Source of the DNA: Cyanobium sp. CZS25K
Lineage (GTDB): Bacteria; Cyanobacteriota; Cyanobacteriia; PCC-6307; Cyanobiaceae
Assembly (NCBI GenBank): GCA_030373325.1
Contig: JAUCZB010000014.1
Coordinates: forward strand, 1-64,000
Length of the DNA stretch: 64,000 bases
Reading direction: 5' to 3'
The notes below the pieces were generated by a model. That model ran no database searches. It was not told the origin of the DNA and saw only the letters and a program-made list of their open reading frames with translations. This document shows positions 37,281 to 45,769 of the stretch, piece by piece; position 1 is the stretch's first letter; each line of letters begins with the position of its first letter. The position numbers and the translations under genes are program-made.

Positions 37281-38010
37281 CGGGGACCCGCTCCAGGCCA
37301 AGGGCCCCCAGCAGCTCGGCGATGCCGTCACCGGTGCGGGAGGAGACCTCCACGATCCGGGCCTGCGGCGCCACACGGGCGAGATGACCGCGGGCCTGGG
37401 GGCCGTCGAAACCGCAGGCCTCGGCCAGATCGCTCTTGCTGATCACCACCACATCAGCGGAGTGGAAGATGGCCGGGTACTTGAGGGGCTTGTCCTCCCC
37501 TTCGGTGACCGACAGGAGCACCACCCTCTGGCTCTCGCCCAGATCGAAGGCGGCCGGACAGACCAGATTGCCCACGTTCTCGACCACCAGCAAGGCCAGG
37601 CCGTCCAGGGGATGGCCGAGATGGGCCAGGTCATGGAGGGCCCGATGCACCATCGCCGCCTCCAGATGGCAGGCCTGGCCGGTGGTGATCTGCAGGGCCG
37701 GCACCCCGGCGGCCCGCAGGCGGCGGGCGTCGTTGTCCGTGGCCAGATCGCCGACGATCACCGCCATCGGGTGGCGGGCCCCGGGATCCGATGGCGCCAG
37801 CTCCCGGGCCAGCCGCTCCAGCAGGGCAGTCTTTCCGGAGCCGGGAGAGGACAGCAGGTTGATCACCCGAACCCCTGACGCCGCGAAATGGGCACGGTTG
37901 GCCGCCGCCTGGGCATCGTTGTGGACCAGCAGCCGCTGGCCCATGGCCACCTGCCGAAGGGGCTCAACAACGGGGGGAACCGGTTGGCCGCAATTGCAGT
38001 CGACACACAT
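37270..38010 (-). CDS. hypB: Nickel-insertion GTPase HypB
   Basis: 246 residues. HypB is a GTPase that, with HypA, delivers nickel to the hydrogenase large subunit. The N-terminus MCVDCNCGQP carries the high-affinity Cys cluster. The G domain shows the P-loop LLSSPGSGKTALLE, the metal site ITTGQACHLEAAMVH (Cys-His), VENVGNLVCPAAFDLGE and the base-specificity region ISKSDLAEACGF. There is no His-rich stretch, so nickel storage is unlikely. The ATG at 38010 was chosen over a GTG at 38043. It heads the hypB-F-C-nifJ-DHOD-D-E unit and starts just downstream of a terminator hairpin. Confidence 0.95.
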   Translation of the reverse strand: MCVDCNCGQPVPPVVEPLRQVAMGQRLLVHNDAQAAANRAHFAASGVRVINLLSSPGSGKTALLERLARELAPSDPGARHPMAVIVGDLATDNDARRLRAAGVPALQITTGQACHLEAAMVHRALHDLAHLGHPLDGLALLVVENVGNLVCPAAFDLGESQRVVLLSVTEGEDKPLKYPAIFHSADVVVISKSDLAEACGFDGPQARGHLARVAPQARIVEVSSRTGDGIAELLGALGLERVPVAG

Positions 38011-38044
38011 CGCAGGATCGACCCCGAGAGAGGAAATCAGCACG

Positions 38045-38106
38045 AAAAAGCCCCGTCGGAGCCCGTGCCTACCGCTGAAGGTTAGGCACGGAGTTCCAAC
38101 GGGGCC
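38045..38106 (-). terminator. Strong rho-independent terminator of the beta-barrel gene
   Basis: On the minus strand GCCCCGT...ACGGGGC closes an outer stem and CCGTGCCTA...TAGGCACGG an inner stem, followed directly by TTTTT. It lies 29-90 bases after the beta-barrel stop and just before hypB, so hypB probably has its own promoter. Confidence 0.88.
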
Positions 38107-38134
38107 CGGTGGCCGCTGGGATCATCCAGAGTGA

Positions 38135-39199
38135 TCACCAGAGGCCGCGGATCGGCGCGGGGGCCGGCTCAGGCTGGAAGATCGGTGCGGGAGCCGGCTC
38201 GGGCTGGACCATGGGCTCCGGCTCAGGGGTGGGCGCGGGTGCGGCCGCCACGGGACGGGAACCGAAGCGGTAGCGGAAGCCGATCTTGCCGCCCCAGCTG
38301 TTGAAAGCGTCGAAGGTCAGGTTTTCGCTGGTGTAACCGCCGGCACCCTGGTAGACACCCTCAAGGTAGATGTCGGAGTTGTAACTCATGGCATAGGAGA
38401 CACCCAGCTTGGCCTGCCAGCCGAACAGCCCCTTGTTGACGCTGTTGGTGGGAATGCCGTTGAGCGCGAAACTCGGGGTGCTGAGGTTGGTGTACCCGAT
38501 GCCACCGCCGATGTAGGGCGTCCAGCGGCTGTTGTTTTCGAAGTCGTAATAGAGGCTGGCCAGCACGTCACTCTTGTTGATGACGCCGGAGACGTTGTTG
38601 GTGAAAGGCACGATGCCGAACGTGCCGAAGCCGATCGGATTGGCGGCACCGACGGCGTTGAGGCTGGCCCGGCTGTAGCCGTAGGTGAGTTCAGCGCGCA
38701 GGGCGCCGAAGTCGTAGCCGACCCCGACATCACCGGAGAAGCCACCGCCCAGATCCAGCCTGGTGGAGTTGTTGTTGCCGAAGTTGTACAGAAGCGGGGT
38801 GAAGAAGGGTGAGACCAGCGTGCCGTTGCTGTTGACCGTCTGATCACTGGGGGTCTGGGCGCCGGCACCGATGGTGAGATACCACCCTTTGGCGGAATAG
38901 CCTTCCTTCACCACCGGCAGGGGATAGGTCTGGGCGACCTGCGGAGCCTCGCTCTCCGTTGGCACCGCCTCCGCCAGCTGGAGATCCTGGACGGGAAGCT
39001 CCGCTGGGGGAACGCTGAGGGGACCTGGTTCGGCGGTGTCGGGAAGGCTGGCGGAGGTGGCCGCCGGGACCGGATCGGCCACGGGCTCGGAGCGTTCACC
39101 GGCTGGCCGGAGCCCCGCCATCGCCGGTCCAGCGAACAGAAGACCGCCGGTGGCGGCGAGGCCCACGCCACGAAGAAGCGTTTTGTTGATCAACGTCAT
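38135..39199 (-). CDS. Outer-membrane beta-barrel protein
   Basis: 354 residues: signal peptide (residues 1-28, cut after PAMA), a disordered Pro/Ala/Glu-rich segment (about 29-95), then an eight-strand-type barrel: GWYLTIGAGAQ, GDVGVGYDFGALRAELTYGY, VLASLYYDFENNSRWTPYIG, GIGYTNL, YNSDIYLEGVYQGAGG, ending KIGFRYRFG. It resembles OmpW/opacity-type porin-like proteins. A Pro-rich tail follows, with two copies of QPEPAPAPI. It stands alone between hypA and hypB with a long AT-rich upstream region (39200-39367) and its own terminator, so it is probably expressed independently. Role unknown. Confidence 0.85.
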   Translation of the reverse strand: MTLINKTLLRGVGLAATGGLLFAGPAMAGLRPAGERSEPVADPVPAATSASLPDTAEPGPLSVPPAELPVQDLQLAEAVPTESEAPQVAQTYPLPVVKEGYSAKGWYLTIGAGAQTPSDQTVNSNGTLVSPFFTPLLYNFGNNNSTRLDLGGGFSGDVGVGYDFGALRAELTYGYSRASLNAVGAANPIGFGTFGIVPFTNNVSGVINKSDVLASLYYDFENNSRWTPYIGGGIGYTNLSTPSFALNGIPTNSVNKGLFGWQAKLGVSYAMSYNSDIYLEGVYQGAGGYTSENLTFDAFNSWGGKIGFRYRFGSRPVAAAPAPTPEPEPMVQPEPAPAPIFQPEPAPAPIRGLW

Positions 39200-39367
39200 G
39201 ACGGTTACATCCCGCTTGCATGCATCACTCAACTGCGTTCCATCGGCAGAAATGAAAACTCATGGACAGCCAAAGGCCTGGCACAGAGTGGTACAAAAAA
39301 GAAAACTTGCGCAGAACCGCGTAACAATCTCCGCCTGCTCTTACGCCATCACCGGCAGGGCCTGCGC

Positions 39368-39709
39368 TCAGCCGAGCTCCAGGGAGGCAAGCTGCAGTTC
39401 CCGGCCCCGCAGCAGCTCCCGGCTGATGCTGCCGCAGAGCGGGCAGTCGCAGCAGCCATCACGCGCCAGGAAAGGCTGCCCACAGGCGGCACAGAAACAC
39501 TCGGCAGGCACCGCTTCGATCTCCAGCCGTGAGCCGGCGGCGATCGTGTCCGCCATCACCACCGCGTGGGCGAAGCGCAGGGCCTCGATCTCCACACCGG
39601 CCAGGCTGCCCACCCGCAGGGTGATGGCGGCGATGCGGCGGGCGCCATGCCGGGCGGCCTGCTCCAGGGCCAGCTCCCGCACGGCGTCCATCAGGCTGAG
39701 TTCATGCAT
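39368..39709 (-). CDS. hypA: Nickel metallochaperone HypA
   Basis: 113 residues. HypA binds nickel through the N-terminal Met-His-Glu (sequence [10 protein letters not shown]) and zinc through two Cys pairs (CAACGQP and CPLCGS, with an extra Cys-x-Cys between them), and passes nickel to HoxH with HypB. Length is standard. The start ATG is inside the last codons of hoxW (ATGCATGA, eight-base overlap), so translation is coupled. It is the last gene of the hoxF-U-Y-H-W-hypA unit. Confidence 0.95.
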   Translation of the reverse strand: MHELSLMDAVRELALEQAARHGARRIAAITLRVGSLAGVEIEALRFAHAVVMADTIAAGSRLEIEAVPAECFCAACGQPFLARDGCCDCPLCGSISRELLRGRELQLASLELG

Positions 39710-40139
39710 GGAGAGGCAGCGCCCCTTGCAACCAGCCCCGCAGCAGACGGCGGGCCTCCGGTAACTGGCGCCGCAACGCCGGCGAAAAGCGATCGCCCCA
39801 GGAGAAGTCGAAGGCCGGCACCAGCAGCTCATGGGCCGGCACGCAGCGATCGAACAGCTGCTCGGCCAGCGCCAGCAGCCGGGCGGGATCGACCCGGTGG
39901 CTGTCCCGCTCCCAGCCCCGGGCGGCCACCAGGGGGCGCAGCAGGGAGCCGCTGTGGGGTGGCGCCAGCCAGGCATCGACGATCAGCAGCCGATCGGCCG
40001 CCGCCACCGTCTCGGCCAGTTCCGGCGTGAGCTGGTGGCGCTGCAGGCCCAGACCCTCCACCAGATGCCAGCCCACGCCGTCGTCCCCCCGCAGGGGGTT
40101 GCCGATGCCGATCAGCAGCGCTTCTCCGCGGCCGTTCAT
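39702..40139 (-). CDS. hoxW: Hydrogenase maturation endopeptidase HoxW
   Basis: 145-residue nickel-dependent protease that removes the C-terminal extension of HoxH after metal insertion. The N-terminal [20 protein letters not shown] contains the Asp/Glu metal ligands of the HyaD/HycI family, and [16 protein letters not shown] is the second conserved segment. It overlaps hoxH upstream (ATGA) and hypA downstream, so substrate, protease and nickel chaperone are translated together. Confidence 0.93.
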   Translation of the reverse strand: MNGRGEALLIGIGNPLRGDDGVGWHLVEGLGLQRHQLTPELAETVAAADRLLIVDAWLAPPHSGSLLRPLVAARGWERDSHRVDPARLLALAEQLFDRCVPAHELLVPAFDFSWGDRFSPALRRQLPEARRLLRGWLQGALPLHA

Positions 40140-41578
40140 CCCCGCAGGCGCTCGGCCAGCAGGGTGCCATCGGCCGCCAGCAGCTGCAGCCGCAGCGGCA
40201 TCTGGCCGGCGGCATGGGTGGAGCAGGAGAGGCAGGGATCGAAGCAGCGGATGCCCGCCTCCACCCGGTTGAGCATCGCCTCGGGGATCTCGGCGCCGGC
40301 GGGCACCGGATCGGGGATGTATTCCCGGGCGATCTGGTGCACTGTGCGGTTCATCGCCAGGTTGTTCTGGCCGGTGGCGATGATCAGGTTGACGCTGGTG
40401 AGCAGGCCGTCGTCATCCACCTTGTAGTGGTGGAAGAGGGTGCCCCGGGGCGCCTCGCTCACCCCCACCGCCTCGTTGCGGTTGAGGGAGGCCTTCATGC
40501 GGATCCGGCCGTGCATCAGTTCGGGGTCGAGCACCAGGGCCTCGATCGCTTCCAGGCAGGCCACGATCTCCACCAGCCGGGCGTGGTGATAGGCAAAGCT
40601 GGAGGTGGCCGGATGGCCACTGCGCTGGCGCAGCTCCGTCAGTTCCCGGTCGGCCCAGGGGGTGCCGATGCTGTCGCAGACGTTGAGCCGGGCCAGGGGG
40701 CCCACCCGGTAGATGCCGTCCGGATAGCCGAGGGGCTTGTAGTACGGGAACTTCAGGTAGCTCCAGGGTTCCACCGCTTCGCCGAGGAAATCGGCGTAGT
40801 CGTCCTCGCTGAGCTGGTCGGCCACGATCGCCCCGGAGGCATCGCGGAAACGGATGCCCCCGTCGATGTGCTCCCAGAGACCCTTGGGGGTGACCAGGCC
40901 CATGAACAGGCTGGGGAAGTCGCCGAAGACGCGCTGCTCCTTCTGCAGCGGACCATCGAGCAGTTTCTTGTAGAGCTCCAGCGCCAGGGTCACGGTGGCC
41001 CGGGCCTCCGGCAGGCGCTCCAGGATCCAGTCCTTGGCCTCCTGGCTCAGGGGGGTGCGCACGCCACCGGGCACCGCCCAGGCGGAGTGAATCTTCCTCC
41101 CCCCCAGCAGCTCCAGGATCTGCTGGCCGAACTGGCGCAGGCGGATGCCGGCCCGAGCCAGGTCGGGGTCGGCGGCCATCAGACCGAAGACGTTGCGTTT
41201 GGCCGGATCGCTCTCCCAGCCCAGCAGGAAATCGGGGCTGCTGAGGTGAAAGAAGGAGAGGGCGTGGGACTGGGTGAGCTGGGCCAGGTTGAGCAGCCGC
41301 CGCAGCTTGTCGGCCGCCGGGGGGATCGAAAGGGCCAGCAGCTTGTCGCCGGTCTTGGCGGCCGCCAGCAGGTGGCTCACCGGACAGATGCCGCAGATGC
41401 GGGCCGTGATGCCCGCCATCTCGGTGAAGGGGCGGCCCTCGCAGAATTTCTCGAAACCGCGGTACTCCACGACGTGGAAACGGGTGTCGGTGAGGTGGCC
41501 GGCCTCATCGAGGTGGAGCGTGATCTTGGCGTGACCCTCGATGCGGGTCACCGGATCGATGATGACGGTGCGGGTCAT
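40136..41578 (-). CDS. hoxH: Bidirectional [NiFe]-hydrogenase large subunit HoxH
   Basis: 480 residues carrying the active site. The four Ni/Fe Cys ligands lie in [13 protein letters not shown] and [15 protein letters not shown]. After the second motif there is a C-terminal extension ([20 protein letters not shown]) to be removed by HoxW behind the conserved His. The start [19 protein letters not shown] is typical. The gene starts 10 bases after hoxY and ends in an ATGA overlap with hoxW. No insertion or missing ligand is seen, so the enzyme should be functional. Confidence 0.97.
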   Translation of the reverse strand: MTRTVIIDPVTRIEGHAKITLHLDEAGHLTDTRFHVVEYRGFEKFCEGRPFTEMAGITARICGICPVSHLLAAAKTGDKLLALSIPPAADKLRRLLNLAQLTQSHALSFFHLSSPDFLLGWESDPAKRNVFGLMAADPDLARAGIRLRQFGQQILELLGGRKIHSAWAVPGGVRTPLSQEAKDWILERLPEARATVTLALELYKKLLDGPLQKEQRVFGDFPSLFMGLVTPKGLWEHIDGGIRFRDASGAIVADQLSEDDYADFLGEAVEPWSYLKFPYYKPLGYPDGIYRVGPLARLNVCDSIGTPWADRELTELRQRSGHPATSSFAYHHARLVEIVACLEAIEALVLDPELMHGRIRMKASLNRNEAVGVSEAPRGTLFHHYKVDDDGLLTSVNLIIATGQNNLAMNRTVHQIAREYIPDPVPAGAEIPEAMLNRVEAGIRCFDPCLSCSTHAAGQMPLRLQLLAADGTLLAERLRG

Positions 41579-41588
41579 GGGGTGGTCC

Positions 41589-42188
41589 TCATCCGAAGCG
41601 CAGCATGGCCGCACCTTCCATCGCCGGCCGCTCCCCGGCCAGCAGGGGGGTGATCGCCTCCCGGATCCGCTCGGCGGACGGGGGGCAACCGGGAAGGTAG
41701 AGATCCACCGGGATCACCGCATGCAGGGGCAGCACCCTGGGCAGCAGTTCAGGGACGATGCCGGGGGCGAAGGGCAGCTGGCCCGTGGCGTCAGCCAGCT
41801 CCAGATAGCCCCGCTCCAGCACGGCCTTGGCGCTGTCGTGGCCACCATCGAGCAGGTTGCGCAGCCCCGGCACGTTGGCCGTCACGGCGCAGTCGCCGAA
41901 GGAGATCACCAGGGCCGTGCGCTCACGCACCTGCAGGGCCAGTTCCAGGTTGTCGACGTTCGCCACCGCCCCCTCCACCAGGGCGATGTCGACGTTCTCG
42001 GGATAGATCTTGGCGTCGGTGCCGACGGGGGAGAAGACCACATCCGCCCGCTCGGCCAGATCGAAGAGGAACTCATCGAGATCCAGAAACGACATGTGGC
42101 AGCCGGAGCAGCCGGCCAGCCAGACGGTGGCCAGACGGAGCCGGCGGCCGGGGGCGGACAGAGGGGGGGACATGGTGGGGTCGGTCAC
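41589..42188 (-). CDS. hoxY: Bidirectional hydrogenase small subunit HoxY
   Basis: 199 residues holding the proximal [4Fe-4S] cluster: [36 protein letters not shown], and [15 protein letters not shown]. It is a truncated small subunit without medial and distal clusters, as in the soluble Hox type, and has no Tat signal. The start is a GTG at 42188 overlapping the hoxU stop (GTGA), which fits the coupled operon; an ATG at 42173 is the alternative. Confidence 0.95.
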   Translation of the reverse strand: MTDPTMSPPLSAPGRRLRLATVWLAGCSGCHMSFLDLDEFLFDLAERADVVFSPVGTDAKIYPENVDIALVEGAVANVDNLELALQVRERTALVISFGDCAVTANVPGLRNLLDGGHDSAKAVLERGYLELADATGQLPFAPGIVPELLPRVLPLHAVIPVDLYLPGCPPSAERIREAITPLLAGERPAMEGAAMLRFG

Positions 42189-42904
42189 TGGTTGTTCCAG
42201 CGATGCTGCTCGCGGGCGCTGCGCAGCAGCGCGGGCAGGCTGGCATCGGGCTGCTTCTCGGCCGTGGTGTCGCTGTTGCGGAACAGGGCACCGGTGGGAC
42301 ACACCTCAACGCACTTGCCACAGGAGGTGCAGGCCTGGACCTGGCCCCAAGGCTCATCCAGGCCGGCGACGATGTGGCAGTGGCCGCCGCGACTGCCGAT
42401 GTCCCACACATGGGCCCCCTCGATCTCATCGCACACCCGCACGCAGCGGGTGCAGAGGATGCAGCGGTTGTGGTCGAGGGTGAACTGGGGGTGGGAGGCG
42501 TCCACCGAGCGGTGGGGGTACTGGTAAGGGAAGCGGGAGTGGTCCATGCCCACGCTCACGGCCATGTCCTGCAGCTCGCAGTGGGTGTTGGCCACACAGA
42601 CGGCACATACGTGGTTGCCCTCCGCGAAGATCAGCTCCACCGCCATGCGCCGAAACTCCTGCAGCTGGGGCGTGTGGGTGTGCACCACCATGCCCTCGGC
42701 GGCCGCGGTGCTGCAGGCGGCCAGCAGCTTCCCGGACCCCTCCACCTCCACCAGGCAGAGCCGGCAGGCCGCCACGGGGGTGAGTCCATCGAGGTGGCAG
42801 AGGGTGGGAACGCCTGCCTGGGCGACACGGGTGGCCTCCAGCAGGCTGGCCCCCGCCGGGACCGCCACGTCATGGCCATTGACGGTGAGGGTGACGACGC
42901 TCAT
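42185..42904 (-). CDS. hoxU: Diaphorase iron-sulfur subunit HoxU
   Basis: 239 residues homologous to the N-terminus of complex I subunit NuoG. It has a [2Fe-2S] domain ([23 protein letters not shown]), a His/Cys cluster segment ([16 protein letters not shown]) and two [4Fe-4S] motifs ([27 protein letters not shown]). It relays electrons between HoxF and HoxY. Start and stop overlap hoxF (ATGA) and hoxY (GTGA). Confidence 0.96.
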   Translation of the reverse strand: MSVVTLTVNGHDVAVPAGASLLEATRVAQAGVPTLCHLDGLTPVAACRLCLVEVEGSGKLLAACSTAAAEGMVVHTHTPQLQEFRRMAVELIFAEGNHVCAVCVANTHCELQDMAVSVGMDHSRFPYQYPHRSVDASHPQFTLDHNRCILCTRCVRVCDEIEGAHVWDIGSRGGHCHIVAGLDEPWGQVQACTSCGKCVEVCPTGALFRNSDTTAEKQPDASLPALLRSAREQHRWNNQ

Positions 42905-44529
42905 CCCGTCACCCTCCCGGTGGCGACGCAGGCCGAGGGTTCCCGGCAGGCGGCTTCGTATTCGTGACGGAACCAGCGCAGGGTGCTGAGCACCGGATTG
43001 GGGGCCGACTGGCCCAGGCCGCAGAGGCTGGTGACCTTGACCATCTGGCAGAGGGCATCGAGGCGTTCCATGTCGGCGGGGGTAGCCCGGCGTTCCACGA
43101 AGCGATCGAGCAGCTGGGCCAGCTGCACGGTGCCGGCGCGGCAGGGCACGCACTTGCCGCAGCTCTCGTTGACGCTGAAGCCCATGAAGTGGCGCGCCAC
43201 CTCGGGCATGGAGGTGGTGGGCCCCATCACCACCATGCCGCCGGAGCCCATCATGGAACCGAGCTCCAGGAGGCTTTCGTAGTCGACGGGGGTGTCGAGC
43301 CGTTCCGACGGGATGCAGCCGCCTGAGGGGCCCCCCGTCTGCACCGCCTTGATCGGTGAGCCATCGGGCACCCCGCCCCCGATCACTTCCACCACCGTGC
43401 GCAGCGGGGTGCCCATGGGCACCTCCACCAGGCCGGTGTTGACCACCGCTCCGGAGAGGGCGAACACCTTGGTGCCCTTGCTGCGTTCGGTGCCGATGGA
43501 GGCGTACCAGTCGCCCCCCTCCCGCAGGATCACCGGCACGGCGGTGAAGGTTTCCACGTTGTTGATCAGGGTGGGCGCCCCCCACAGTCCCGACTGGGCC
43601 GGGAAGGGGGGCCGGGGCTGGGGCATGCCGCGCTGGCCCTGGATGGAGAGCAGCAGGGCCGTCTCCTCGCCGCAGACGTAGGCGCCGGCCCCCACCCGCA
43701 CCTCCAGCCGCAGGTTGAAGGGGGTGCCGTCGATGTGGTTGCCCAGCAGGTGCCGGCTGCGGGCCTGCTGCAGGGCCAGCCGCAGCCGTTCGATCGCCAG
43801 GGGATACTCCGCCCGCACGTAGACGAAGCCCCGCTCGGCGCCGACGGCATAGGCCGCGATCGCCATCCCCTCGATCAGCCGGTGCGGGTCGCTCTCGAGC
43901 ACGCTGCGGTCCATGAAGGCGCCGGGGTCACCCTCATCGGCGTTGCAGACCACATAGCGCGGGCCGGGGGGCTGGAGGGCCACCGTGTCCCACTTCAGGC
44001 CGGTCGGATAGCCGGCGCCGCCGCGGCCCCGCAGGCCGCTGCGGCGCACCTCGTCTCGCACCTGCTCGGGGGTGCACTCCTCCAGCACCCGGCGCAGCTG
44101 GGTGTAGGCGCCCAGGGAGAGGGCGTCGTCGATGGAATCGGGATTCACCTGACCGCAACCCTCGAGCACCACCGACTGCTGCAGGGCGAAGAAGGGGGCC
44201 TCCAGATCGAGGCGATGGGCCGCCAGGGGGTCGCCCGTGGCCGCAGGGACCGCGTCGTCACTCCCAGCAGCGGGGAGGGCGGCGGCGATCAGGGCCCCGG
44301 CCTGCTCAGCCGCCACCCGCCCGAAGAGATGGCTCTGGCCGGGCCGGTCGCAGGCCACCAGGGGGCCGCTGCCGCAGAGGCGCAGGCAGCCCACCGGTTT
44401 GATCGTCAGCTGGCCGGGTTGGAGGCCGGCGGCCTCACGGGCCGCCTCCAGGGCGGTGCGCAGGGCCTGGCTGCCGGCGGAGCGGCAGCCGCTGGCATCG
44501 CAGCAGCGCAGCTGCGGGGGAGCGGGCAT
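42901..44529 (-). CDS. hoxF: Diaphorase subunit HoxF (NAD/FMN)
   Basis: 542 residues. An N-terminal thioredoxin-like [2Fe-2S] domain (CCDASGCRSAG...KPVGCLRLCGSGPLV) is followed by the NuoF-like core with NAD and FMN sites (GLRGRGGAGYPTGLKW, CNADEGDPGAFMDR, GAGAYVCGEETALL) and a [4Fe-4S] site (NESCGKCVPCRAGT). HoxF oxidises NAD(P)H or reduces NAD(P). It is the first gene of the hoxF-U-Y-H-W-hypA unit, while hoxE lies 5.6 kb upstream behind unrelated genes. A 12-base element (TGGCTAGCAAGG) 22 bases before the ATG also occurs before hoxE. Confidence 0.97.
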   Translation of the reverse strand: MPAPPQLRCCDASGCRSAGSQALRTALEAAREAAGLQPGQLTIKPVGCLRLCGSGPLVACDRPGQSHLFGRVAAEQAGALIAAALPAAGSDDAVPAATGDPLAAHRLDLEAPFFALQQSVVLEGCGQVNPDSIDDALSLGAYTQLRRVLEECTPEQVRDEVRRSGLRGRGGAGYPTGLKWDTVALQPPGPRYVVCNADEGDPGAFMDRSVLESDPHRLIEGMAIAAYAVGAERGFVYVRAEYPLAIERLRLALQQARSRHLLGNHIDGTPFNLRLEVRVGAGAYVCGEETALLLSIQGQRGMPQPRPPFPAQSGLWGAPTLINNVETFTAVPVILREGGDWYASIGTERSKGTKVFALSGAVVNTGLVEVPMGTPLRTVVEVIGGGVPDGSPIKAVQTGGPSGGCIPSERLDTPVDYESLLELGSMMGSGGMVVMGPTTSMPEVARHFMGFSVNESCGKCVPCRAGTVQLAQLLDRFVERRATPADMERLDALCQMVKVTSLCGLGQSAPNPVLSTLRWFRHEYEAACREPSACVATGRVTG

Positions 44530-44551
44530 GGGGAACCGGAAGTGCCTAACG

Positions 44552-44563
44552 CCTTGCTAGCCA
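44552..44563 (-). promoter_or_regulatory. 12-bp element shared with the hoxE upstream region (hoxF copy)
   Basis: TGGCTAGCAAGG on the minus strand, 22 bases before the hoxF ATG. The identical 12-mer lies 20 bases before the hoxE ATG. It contains the palindrome GCTAGC and could be a shared operator or a -10-type region; function is unproven. Confidence 0.4.
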
Positions 44564-44583
44564 GGAAATGGCCGGGTGTCCGT

Positions 44584-45640
44584 TCACTCGCCCCGGGCGA
44601 AGCCCCGGGCGAAGCTGTCCACCGTGGTCGGCAAGGGGGTGTTGGCAGGAATCACACCATTGGCGTAAAGGACCTGACGGATCTTCTCCAGAAGCGGGGG
44701 CAGATTGTTCTGAAGCGGTGCCAGCAGCTCGTACTGCTCCTGCGGCCCCGGATAGCGGATCTGGCCCAGGACGGCAGGCCCTATGGCGGAGCCGAGACCG
44801 AGATAGCGCGCCATCTCCTGGCGCACCGCCGCTGGTTGGTGGCTCTCCTCCGCCCGAACGGCCTGCCAGGCCTGGACAAGGGCCAGAACCGTGTCGGGGT
44901 AAAGCTGGAGAAACTCGGCTTCCACGGCAAGCACATCCAGGATTTCGTAGGGGAGTTGCCGACTCGTGAACAGGGTCTGCAGCGGCAGGGAGCGCAGCAG
45001 CATTTCGCTGCGGGGGGGGGTAGCTCACCACCGCCTGCACCTGCCCCTCCCGCAGGGCCGCCGCCCATGAGCTGGCGGGCAGGAAACGCAGCTGAGAAGG
45101 GGAGGGGGCAGGCAGGCCCTGGGTCTCGAACGCCCGGGCCAGGAGGTACCGCGCCAGGCCGCCGCGCTCGAGAGCGATCGGGCGATCGACCAGGCCCTGC
45201 AGACCCTGCACCCCCTGGCGAGCCAGGAGCTGATCGGCACCACGGGACTCATCGATGACGTAGACGATCACCGGACACCGCTCCGGGGCCACCCCGCAGA
45301 TGGTGACCACATCGATCGTGGTGGTGGCGATCGCCTGGGCCCTGCCCGAGACGTAGGCCTGCAACGACCCCTCCGGGTCGGCGAAGGTTTGCAGATCGAG
45401 GTTGAGCCGGCGGGAGTCGTAGTGCCTGCCGGCCTTGGCCAGGGCGAAATAGGCGTACCCCGGCCATGGGTTCACCGCCAGCATCAGCCGTGGAGGCTTG
45501 CGGTGACAGCCCATCGCGATCGCCAGCAGCAGGGGCCCCAGCAGGGCGATCCGGCCGAGACGCTGCCGCCGACCCCGGTGGCCTCTTCCCGGGGGATGGG
45601 CCACGCCGGCGCCAACACCGATGGGTGGGCCAGAAGGCAT
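44584..45640 (-). pseudogene. NMT1/SsuA-type solute-binding protein, frameshifted in a C9 tract
   Basis: A lipoprotein-type substrate-binding protein: signal ending AIAMGC (lipobox), then LMLAVNPWPGYAYFALAKAG, QAIATTTIDVVTICG and ALRKG-like AALREGQVQAVVSYP, all typical of NMT1/ThiY/SsuA proteins. The frame breaks in a run of nine C on the minus strand (45012-45020). Removing one C joins AVVSYPPRSEMLLRSLPLQ to a second frame (PYEILDVLAVEAEFLQLYPD) that runs to a stop at 44584. So it is either a recent pseudogene, a phase-variable gene or a sequencing error. No ABC permease or ATPase is adjacent. It stands divergent to the PAS-EAL gene and just upstream of hoxF. Confidence 0.85.
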
Positions 45641-45769
45641 GGAACAAGTAGCCTGAAGCACAACAATCGCGCACTTTTTTCATTTCAGCTGTCCCCTGTC
45701 TCCGCCTTCTTTTCCCTGCCTCCAACCCCGCTGCCAGATGAACGCAACAACCGGGAGTGGAGCTCTCTG

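Noticed and set aside
45389-45769. N-terminal extension of the PAS-EAL protein from upstream start codons
   Set aside because: It would overlap the start of the divergent binding-protein gene and has no conserved content, while the GTG at 45770 has a good ribosome site.
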